From contig CM049317.1 in the NCBI GenBank assembly GCA_026874595.1, positions 62,285,118-62,349,117 of the forward strand: a DNA stretch of 64,000 bases, in the 5' to 3' direction. The notes beneath the pieces were generated by a model, which was not told where the DNA came from, did not search any database, and saw only the letters and a program-made list of their open reading frames with translations. This document shows positions 1 to 7,948 of this stretch, one piece after another (positions within the stretch are counted from its first letter, which is position 1; every line of letters starts with the position of its first letter). The DNA comes from Sipunculus nudus. Its lineage: Eukaryota; Annelida; Sipuncula; Golfingiida; Sipunculidae. A program made the position numbers and the translations under genes.

Positions 1-634
1 AAATTGTGTTAAATTGGAAAATGGGTCCAAGAAATCAATAAATGACTTTTTAAAAATAGCAGAATTATACATTATCGGTTTTGATCCAACGATATTGCCC
101 TCACTTTTGATATTAATGTTCACTATGCGGGACTGCTGTGTAGCCAGGGGACCCGTCTGTCACCATATGCTTCTTATCAGTGTTTATTTTTAGGAAAATG
201 CTGCATTTCTGTTGTGATTTTGCCGTAAGCACAGAATAAGCAAAGCATCAGCAAAGTGTAAGCAAAGGGATTATGCCTTCATAATTGCTTTTCGGCACCA
301 TTTTCTGAAAAAATAATGTATTTTTCGGCTTTGCGGGGGTCTAATAATGTCAGAAATGGTAAAACACTGTAGGTAAATTCTGTTAAAATTAGAAAATGGG
401 TCCCAGGAATCAATAAATGACTTTTTTATAGTAGCAGAATTATACATTTATGGTTTTCATTGAACGATATTGCTCTTACTTTTGATATTAATGTTCACTA
501 ACCGGGACTGCTGTGTAGCCAGGGGACCCGTCTGTCACCATATGGTTCTTATCAGTGTGTATTTATAGGAAAATGCTGCATTTCTGTTGTGATTTTGCCG
601 TAAGCAAAGAATTAGCAAAGCATCAGCAAGGTGT

Positions 635-665
635 AAGCAAAGGGATTATGCCTTCATAATTGCTC
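635..665. other. Hairpin or cruciform-capable dyad following the 11-bp array
   Basis: ATTATG (645-650) and CATAAT (655-660) are perfect inverted repeats around a CCTT loop. After a 5-base bulge on the left (AAGGG), the pairing continues as AGCA (636-639) with TGCT (661-664). In monomers reading CATAATTGCTT the outer arm gains one more pair. The left arm uses the last heptamer of the phased array. About half of the monomers have CATAGT instead of CATAAT on the right arm, which leaves one mismatch, so the structure is not strictly maintained. Confidence 0.6.
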
Positions 666-834
666 TTTGGCACCATTTTCTGAAGAAATAATGTATTTTT
701 GGACTTTGCGGGGGTCTAATAATGTCAGAAATGGTAAAACACTGTAGGTAAATTGTGTTAAAATTGGAAAATGGGTCCAAGAAATCAATAAATGACTTTT
801 TTAAAAATTGCAGAATTATACATTATCGGTTTTG

Positions 835-844
835 ATCGAACGAT
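835..844. other. Short dyad ATCGAACGAT, with paired-change variant
   Basis: ATCG and CGAT flank a 2-bp centre. In another large class of monomers the same place reads ATTGAACAAT (for example 1588-1597), where the C-to-T change in one arm is matched by a G-to-A change in the other, so symmetry is kept. Intermediate or broken forms also exist: ATTGAACGAT, ATTGAACGGT and ATCCAACGAT (at 70-79 and at the equivalent places before 10,757, 27,858 and 39,225). Confidence 0.55.
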
Positions 845-1253
845 ATTGCCCTTACTTTTGATATTAATGTTCACTTTCCGGGACTGCTGTGTAGCCAGGG
901 GACCCGTCTGTCACCATATGGTTCTTATCAGTGTGTATTTTTAGGAAAATGCTGCATTTCTGTTAAGATTTTGCCATAAGCAAAGAAAAAGCAAAGCATC
1001 AGCAAAGTGTAAGCTAAGGGATTATGCCTACATAGTTGCTTTTTTTCACCATTTTCTGAAGAAATCATGTATTTTTGGACTTTGCGGGGGTCTAATAATG
1101 TCAGAAATGGTAAAACATTGTAGGTAAATTGTGTTAAAATTGGAAAATGGGTCCAATAAATCAATAAATGACTTTTTTAAAAAGAGCAGAATTATACATT
1201 ATCGGTTTTGATCGAACGATATTGCCCTTACTTTTGATATTAATGTTCACTTT

Positions 1254-1287
1254 CCGGGACTGCTGTGTAGCCAGGGGACCCGTCTGT
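1254..1287 (+). other. Near-invariant GC-rich core block of the monomer
   Basis: This 34-bp block (CCGGGACTGCTGTGTAGCC followed by AGGGGACCCGTCTGT) is the most conserved and GC-richest part of the monomer. Most monomers carry it unchanged. The exceptions I saw are mainly single-base: GGGACTACTG (8121), ACTGATGTG (6141), TGTATAGCC (5021), a core with GGGAACCC (2026), one with GGGGAACCG (19027), CTGCTATG (19765) and CTGCTTTG (21743). One monomer near 18258 has three changes. In contrast, the bases just after it vary freely (CACC, CCCC, TTCC, ATCC, TTTT). Strong conservation next to a variable flank is what a protein-binding site in a satellite would look like, but recent homogenisation could also produce it. 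Confidence 0.75.
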
Positions 1288-1354
1288 CACCATATGGTTC
1301 TTATCAGTGTGTATTTTTAGGAAAATGCTGCATTTCTGTTGTGATTTTGCCGTA

Positions 1355-1394
1355 AGCAAAGAATTAGCAAAGCATCAGCAAAGTGTAAGCAAAG
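1355..1394 (+). repeat. Four AGCAAAG heptamers phased at exactly 11 bp
   Basis: Heptamers start at 1355, 1366, 1377 and 1388, separated by the 4-bp spacers AATT, CATC and TGTA, so the period is exactly 11 bp, close to one helical turn. The array recurs in essentially every monomer. The first spacer varies between monomers (AATT, AATA, AAAA, ATTT) while the heptamers are mostly kept. The usual heptamer variant is AGCAAGG in the third position, and some first heptamers read AGCACAG. In the five monomers next to the 94-bp partial duplication the third heptamer is replaced by an A-run. A same-face binding array or weak phased A-tract curvature are both possible; neither is shown. Confidence 0.85.
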
Positions 1395-1448
1395 GGATTA
1401 TGCCTTCATAGTTGCTTTTTTTCACCATTTTCTGAAGAAATCATGTAT

Positions 1449-1465
1449 TTTCGGACTTTGCGGGG
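1449..1465 (+). promoter_or_regulatory. CENP-B-box-like element (8 of 9 essential bases)
   Basis: The CENP-B box of primate alpha satellite and some other satellites is described by NTTCGNNNNANNCGGGN. Here the sequence reads TTTCGGACTTTGCGGGG: TTCG and CGGG are both present at the correct spacing, and only the central A is replaced by T. The same form recurs in roughly 28 monomers (for example near 2576, 3326, 8312, 9436, 12064, 17696, 29166, 49566 and 60910). Most other monomers have TTTG in place of TTCG, a 7 of 9 match. Whether any protein binds it is unknown; a chance match cannot be excluded. Confidence 0.4.
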
Positions 1466-1665
1466 GTCTAATAATGTCAGAAATGGTAAAACATTGTAGG
1501 TAAATTGTGTTAAAATTGGAAAATGGGTCAAAGAAATCAATAAATGACTTTTTTTAAAAATTGCAGAATTATACATTACCGGTTTTGATTGAACAATATT
1601 GCCCTTACTTTTGATATTAATGTTCACTAACCGGGACTGCTGTGTAGCCAGGGGACCCGTCTGTC

Positions 1666-1675
1666 CCCATATGGG
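1666..1675. other. 10-bp palindrome CCCATATGGG in the variable site
   Basis: The monomers of the CCCC class carry a perfect palindrome immediately after the conserved core. GACCC (1654-1658) and GGGTC (1673-1677) form an additional overlapping inverted repeat. Other monomer classes read CACCATATGG, TTCCATATGG, CACCATTTGG or TTTTCCTATGGG and lose part or all of the symmetry, so this is class-specific rather than a constant feature. Confidence 0.6.
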
Positions 1676-4600
1676 TCATATCAGTGTGTATTTTTAGGAA
1701 AATGCTGCATTTCTGTTAAGATTTTGCCATAAGCAAAGAAAAAGCAAAGCATCAGCAAAGTGTAAGCTAAGGGATTATGCCTACATAGTTGCTTTTTTTC
1801 ACCATTTTCTGAAGAAATCATGTATTTTTGGACTTTGCGGGGGTCTAATAATGTCAGAAATGGTAAAACATTGTAGGTAAATTGTGTTAAAATTGGAAAA
1901 TGGGTCCAATAAATCAATAAATGACTTTTTTAAAAAGAGCAGAATTATACATTATCGGTTTTGATCGAACGATATTGCCCTTACTTTTGATATTAATGTT
2001 CACTATCCGGGACTGCTGTGTAGCCAGGGAACCCGTCTGTCACCATTTGGTTCTTATCAGTGTGTATTTTTAGGAAAATGCTGCATTTCTGTTGTGATTT
2101 TTCCGTAAGCAAAGATTTAGCAAAGCATCAGCAAAGTGTAAGCAAAGGGATTATGCTTTCATAGTTGATTTTTTTCACCATTTTCTGAAGAAATCATGTA
2201 TTTTTGGACTTTGCGGGGGTCTAATAATGTCAGAAATGGTAAAACACTGTAGGTAAATTGTGTTAAAATTGGAAAATGGGTCCAAGAAATCAATAAATGA
2301 CTTTTTAAAAATAGCAGAATTATACATTATCGGTTTTGATCGAACGATATTGCCCTCACTTTTGATATTAATGTTCACTATGCGGGACTGCTGTGTAGCC
2401 AGGGGACCCGTCTGTCACCATATGGGTCATATCAGTGTGTTTTCTAGTAAAATGCTGCATTTCTTTTGAGATTTTGCCGTAAGCAAAGAATTAGCAAAGC
2501 ATCAGCAAGGTGTAAGCAAAGGGATTATGCCTTCATAATTGCTCTTTGGCACCATTTTCTGAAGAAATCATGTATTTTCGGACTTTGCGGGGGTCTAATA
2601 ATGTCAGAAATGGTAAAACATTGTAGGTAAATTGTGTTAAAATTGGAAAATGGGTCAAAGAAATCAATAAATGACTTTTTTAAAAATTGCAGAATTATAC
2701 ATTACCGGTTTTGATTGAACAATATTGCCCTTACTTTTGATATTAATGTTCACTAACCGGGACTGCTGTGTAGCCAGGGGACCCGTCTGTCCCCATATGG
2801 GTCATATCAGTGTGTTTTTTTAGGAAAATGCTGCATTTCTTTTGAGATTTTGCCGTAAGCAAAGAATTAGCAAAGCATCAGCAAGGTGTAAGCAAAGGGA
2901 TTATGCCTTCATAATTGCTCTTTGGCACCATTTTCTGAAGAAATAATGTATTTTTGGACTTTGCGGGGGTCTAATAATGTCAGAAATGGTAAAACACTGT
3001 AGGTAAATTGTGTTAAAATTGGAAAATGGGTCCAAGAAATCAATAAATGACTTTTTTAAAAATTGCAGAATTATACATTTTCGGTTTTGATCGAACGATA
3101 TTGCCCTTACTTTTGATATTAATGTTCACTTTCCGGGACTGCTGTGTAGCCAGGGGACCCGTCTGTCACCATATGGTTCTTATCAGTGTGTATTTTTAGG
3201 AAAATGCTGCATTTCTGTTGTGATTTTGCCGTAAGCAAAGAATTAGCAAAGCATCAGCAAAGTGTAAGCAAAGGGATTATGCCTTCATAGTTGCTTTTTT
3301 TCACCATTTTCTGAAGAAATCATGTATTTTCGGACTTTGCGGGGGTCTAATAATGTCAGAAATGGTAAAACACTGTAGGTAAATTGTGTTTAAATTGGAA
3401 AATGGGTCAAAGAAATCAATAAATGACTTTTTAAAAAATTGCAGAATTATACATTACCGGTTTTGATTGAACAATATTGCCCTTACTTTTGATATTAATG
3501 TTCACTAACCGGGACTGCTGTGTAGCCAGGGGACCCGTCTGTCCCCATATGGGTCATATCAGTGTGTTTTTTTAGGAAAATGCTGCATTTCTGTTGTGAT
3601 TTTGCCGTAAGCAAAGAATTAGCAAAGCATCAGCAAAGTGTAAGCAAAGGGATTATGCCTTCATAATTGCTCTTTGGCACCATTTTCTGAAGAAATAATG
3701 TATTTTTGGACTTTGCGGGGGTCTAATAATGTCAGAAATGGTAAAACACTGTAGGTAAATTGTGTTAAAATTGGAAAATGGGTCCAAGAAATCAATAAAT
3801 GACTTTTATAAAAATTGCAGAATTATACATTTTCGGTTTTGATCGAACGATATTGCCCTTACTTTTGATACTAATGTTCACTAACCGGGACTGCTGTGTA
3901 GCCAGGGGACCCGTCTGTCACCATATGGGTCATATCAGTGTGTTTTTTTAGGAAAATGCTGCATTTCTGTTGTGATTTTGCCGTAAGCAAAGAATAAGCA
4001 AAGCATCAGCAAAGTGTAAGCAAAGGGATTATGCCTTCATAATTGCTTTTTGGCACCATTTTCTGAAGAAATAATGTATTTTTGGGCTTTGTGGGGGTCT
4101 GATAATGTCAGAAATGGTGAAACACTGTAGGTAAATTCTGTTAAAATTAGAAAATGGGTCCCAGGAATCAATAAATGACTTTTTTAAAGTAGCAGAATTA
4201 TACATTTGTGGTTTTGATTGAACGGTATTGCCCTTACTTTTGATATTAATGTTCACTAACCGGGACTGCTGTGTAGCCAGGGGACCCGTCTGTTTCCGTA
4301 TGGGTCATATCAGTGTGTATTTAGAGGAAAATGCTGCATTTCTGTTGCGATTTTGCCGTAAGCAAAGAATAAGCAAAGCATCAGCAAAGTGTAAGCAAAG
4401 GGATTATGCCTTCATAATTGCTTTTTGGCACCATTTTCTGAAGAAATAATGTTTTTTAGGTATTGCGGGGGTCTAATAATGTCTGAAATGGTGAAACACT
4501 GTAGGTATATTGTGTTAAAATTGGAAAATGGGTCAAAGAAATCAATAAATGACTTTTTTAAAAATAGCAGAATTATACATTTCCGGTTTTGATCGAACGA

Positions 4601-6737
4601 TATTGCCCTTACTTTTGATATTAATGTTCACTAACCGGGACTGCTGTGTAGCCAGGGGACCCGTCTGTTTCCATATGGGTCATATCAGTGTGTATTTTTA
4701 GGAAAATGCTGCATTTCTGTTAAGATTTTGCCATAAGCAAATAAAAAGCAAAGCATCAGCAAAGTGTAAGCAAAGGGATTATGCTTTCATAGTTGATTTT
4801 TTTCACCATTTTCTGAAGAAATCATGTATTTTTGGACTTTGCGGGGGTCTAATAATGTCAGAAATGGTAAAACACTGTAGGTAAATTGTGTTAAATTGGA
4901 AAATGGGTCCAAGAAATCAATAAATGACTTTTTAAAAATAGCAGAATTATACATTATCGGTTTTGATCGAACGATATTGCCCTCACTTTTGATATTAATG
5001 TTCACTATGCGGGACTGCTGTATAGCCAGGGGACCCGTCTGTCACCATATGCTTCTTATCAGTGTTTATTTTTAGGAAAATGCTGCATTTCTGTTGTGAT
5101 TTTGCCGTAAGCACAGAATAAGCAAAGCATCAGCAAAGTGTAAGCAAAGGGATTATGCCTTCATAATTGCTTTTCGGCACCATTTTCTGAAAAAATAATG
5201 TATTTTTCGGCTTTGCGGGGGTCTAATAATGTCAGAAATGGTAAAACACTGTAGGTAAATTCTGTTAAAATTAGAAAATGGGTCCCAGGAATCAATAAAT
5301 GACTTTTTTATAGTAGCAGAATTATACATTTATGGTTTTCATTGAACGATATTGCTCTTACTTTTGATATTAATGTTCACTAACCGGGACTGCTGTGTAG
5401 CCAGGGGACCCGTCTGTCACCATATGGTTCTTATCAGTGTGTATTTATAGGAAAATGCTGCATTTCTGTTGTGATTTTGCCGTAAGCAAAGAATTAGCAA
5501 AGCATCAGCAAGGTGTAAGCAAAGGGATTATGCCTTCATAATTGCTCTTTGGCACCATTTTCTGAAGAAATAATGTATTTTTGGACTTTGCGGGGGTCTA
5601 ATAATGTCAGAAATGGTAAAACACTGTAGGTAAATTGTGTTAAAATTGGAAAATGGGTCCAAGAAATCAATAAATGACTTTTTTAAAAATTGCAGAATTA
5701 TACATTATCGGTTTTGATCGAACGATATTGCCCTTACTTTTGATATTAATGTTCACTTTCCGGGACTGCTGTGTAGCCAGGGGACCCGTCTGTCACCATA
5801 TGGTTCTTATCAGTGTGTATTTTTAGGAAAATGCTGCATTTCTGTTAAGATTTTGCCATAAGCAAAGAAAAAGCAAAGCATCAGCAAAGTGTAATCTAAG
5901 GGATTATGCCTACATAGTTGCTTTTTTTCACCATTTTCTGAAGAAATCATGTATTTTTGGACTTTGCGGGGGTCTAATAATGTCAGAAATGGTAAAACAT
6001 TGTAGGTAAATTGTGTTAAAATTGGAAAATGGGTCCAATAAATCAATAAATGACTTTTTTAAAAATAGCAGAATTATACATTATCGGTTTTGATCGAACG
6101 ATATTGCCCTTACTTTTGATATTAATGTTCACTATGCGGGACTGATGTGTAGCCAGGGGACCCGTCTGTCACCATTTGGGTCATATCAGTGTGTATTTTT
6201 AGGAAAATGCTGCATTTCTGTTGTGATTTTGCCGTAAGCAAAGAATAAGCAAAGCATCAGCAAAGTGTAAGCAAAGGGATTATGCCTTCATAATTGCTTT
6301 TTGGCACCATTTTCTGAAGAAATAATGTATTTTTTTGGCATTGCGGGGGTCTAATAATGTCAGAAATGGTGAAACACTGTAGGTAAATTGTGTTTAAATT
6401 GGAAAATGGGTCAAAGAAATCTATAAATGACTTTTTTAAAAATAGCAGAATTATACATTTCCGGTTTTGATCGAACGATATTGCTCTTACTTTTGATATT
6501 AATGTTCACTAACCGGGACTGCTGTGTAGCCAGGGGACCCGTCTGTTTCCATTTGGGTCATATCAGTGCTTATTTTTAGTAATATGTTTAATTTCTGTTG
6601 TGATTTTACTATAAGCAAAGAATAAGCAAAGCATAAAAAAAAGTGTAAGCAAAGGGATTATGCCTGCATAGTTGCTTTTTGGCACCATTTTCTGAAGAAA
6701 TAATGTATTTTTGGACTTTGCGGGGGTCTAGTAATGT

Positions 6738-6925
6738 CAGAAATGGTAAAACATTGTAGGTAAATTGAGTTAAAATTGGAAAATGGGTCCAATAAATCAA
6801 TAAATGACTTTTTTAAAAATTGCAGAATTTGCAGAAATGGTAAAACACTGTAGATAAATTGTGTTAAAATTGGAAAATGGGTCCAATAAATCAATAAATG
6901 ACTTTTTTAAAAATTGCAGAATTAT
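6738..6925. repeat. 94-bp partial duplication inside a monomer (Va copy 1)
   Basis: The segment from CAGAAATGG to GCAGAATT occurs twice in a row at a 94-bp offset, so the core-to-core spacing jumps from ~376 to 471 bp (6527 to 6998). The join reads GCAGAATTTGCAGAAATGG, with CAGAA shared by both ends as microhomology. The two copies differ at three places (CATTG/CACTG, TAGGT/TAGAT, GAG/GTG), so the event is old or joined two different monomer types. The preceding monomer is also unusual (TAATATGTTTAATTTC and a CATAAAAAAAAG run). Confidence 0.9.
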
Positions 6926-7908
6926 ACATTTGCGGTTTTGATTGAACGATATTGCCCTTACTTTTGATATTAATGTTCACTAACCGGGACTGCTGTGTAG
7001 CCAGGGGACCCGTCTGTTTTCCTATGGGTCATATCAGTGTGTATTTTTAGGAAAATGCTGCATTTCTGTTGTGATTTTGCCGTAAGCAAAAAATAAGCAA
7101 AGCATCAACAAAGTGTAAGCAAAGTGATTATGCCTTCATAATTGCTTTTTTTTCACCATTCTCTGAAGAAATAATGTATTTTTGGACTTTGCGGGGGGGC
7201 TTATAATGTCAGAAATGGTAAAACATTGTAGGTAAATTGTGTTAAAATTGGAAAATGGGTCAAAGAAATCAATAAATGACTTTTTTTGAAAATTGCAGAA
7301 TTATACATTACCGGTTTTGATTGAACAATATTGCCCTTACTTTTGATATTAATGTTCACTTACCGGGACTGCTGTGTAGCCAGGGGACCCGTCTGTATCC
7401 ATATGGGTCATATCAGTTTGTATTTTTAGGAAAATGCTGCATTTCTGTTGTGATTTTGCCGTAAGCAAAGAATTAGCAAAGCATCAGCAAGGTGTAAGCA
7501 AAGGGATTATGCCTTCATAATTGCTTTTTGGCACCATTTTCTGAAGAAATAATGTATTTTTGGACTTTGCGCGGGTCTTATAATGTCAGAAATGGTAAAA
7601 CATTGTAAGTAAATTGTGTTAACATTGGAAAATTGGTCCAAGAAATCAATAAATGACTTTTTTTAAAAATAGAAGAATTATACATTATCGGTTTTGATCG
7701 AACGATATTGCCCTTACTTTTGATATTAATGTTCACTAACCGGGACTGCTGTGTAGCCAGGGGACCCGTCTGTCCCCATATGGGTCATATTAGTGTGTAT
7801 TTTTAGGAAAATGCTGCATTTCTGTTGTGATTTTGCCGTAAGCAAAGAATAAGCAAAGCATCAGCAAAGTGTAAGCAAAGGGATTATGCCTTCATAGTTG
7901 CTTTTTTT

Positions 7909-7948
7909 CACCATTTTCTGAAGAAATAATGTATTTTTGGACTTTGCG
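7909..7948. other. Unequal-exchange junction: two-monomer loss in Va copy 1
   Basis: Left of this 40-bp interval the sequence matches the monomer at 35,626 onwards (TTTTTTTCACC). Right of it, GCGGGGGTC and the following GGGACTACTG core match sequence from 36,410 onwards. The complete copies have GCGATGGTC at the first of these places. The identical 40 bp between the two parents is where the crossover must lie. It could equally be described as a two-monomer gain in the other copies. Confidence 0.8.

Larger units (their letters stand above)
1..927. repeat. End of a Va module (cut by window start)
   Basis: Position 1 aligns with 10,617 at a constant offset of 10,616 bp. The stretch carries the Va-specific base C in GATCCAACG (near 72), then the monomer with TTTTATAGTAGCAG that ends every variable module. 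It is therefore the last two and a half monomers of a Va module, so the unit upstream of the window should be an alpha or an expanded beta. Confidence 0.85.
1254..1630 (+). repeat. Reference monomer, 377 bp
   Basis: One representative monomer, started by convention at CCGGGACTGC. In order it holds: a GC-rich conserved core (1254-1287); a TATTTTTAGGAAAATGC stretch; a four-step AGCAAAG array at 11-bp spacing (1355-1394); an imperfect hairpin arm region; a CENP-B-box-like element (1449-1465); the motif AATGTCAGAAATGGTAAAAC; a TTAAAATTGGAAAATGGGTC block; an AT tract of T-run followed by A-run; and the dyad region ending TTTGATATTAATGTTCACT. Variation between monomers clusters at a few sites: the bases before CATATG, the T/A runs, the spacers of the AGCAAAG array, and the bases before and within the GGTTTTGAT dyad. 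Confidence 0.95.
928..5809. repeat. Common module M, copy 1 (alpha type)
   Basis: Thirteen monomers, 4,882 bp; one base longer than the other copies because of a T-run near 2815. Alpha-type markers: A at 1179, C at 2444 (TTTTCTAG) and A at 3637 (AGCAAAG in the third heptamer). The module boundaries are conventional: I placed them at the same phase in each copy, just after the monomer with the TATAGTAG marker and one further monomer. Modules M are nearly identical to each other throughout the window. Confidence 0.85.

Noticed and set aside
826-900. RNA polymerase III internal promoter or tRNA-derived repeat (GGTTTTGATCGAAC as a B box, TAGCCAGGGGAC as an A box)
   Set aside because: Both differ from the consensus boxes at several key positions, and the order and spacing are wrong for a tRNA or SINE.
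928-1164. Recurring open frames of about 63-78 codons on the minus strand (for example here, 1406-1627, 2175-2378 and 4029-4256) and 69-73 codons on the plus strand (2260-2469, 4228-4449)
   Set aside because: They recur only because the DNA recurs, they overlap one another in different frames, and their ends move with single substitutions between monomers. 376 leaves a remainder of 1 when divided by 3, so no frame continues into the next monomer. No start context, domain or codon pattern supports coding.
6658-6894. A 78-codon frame that looks like an internal fusion of two repeats
   Set aside because: It is just the reading of the 94-bp partial duplication and is lost at 20,356-20,543 by one base change pattern. 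It is a structural by-product, not a gene.
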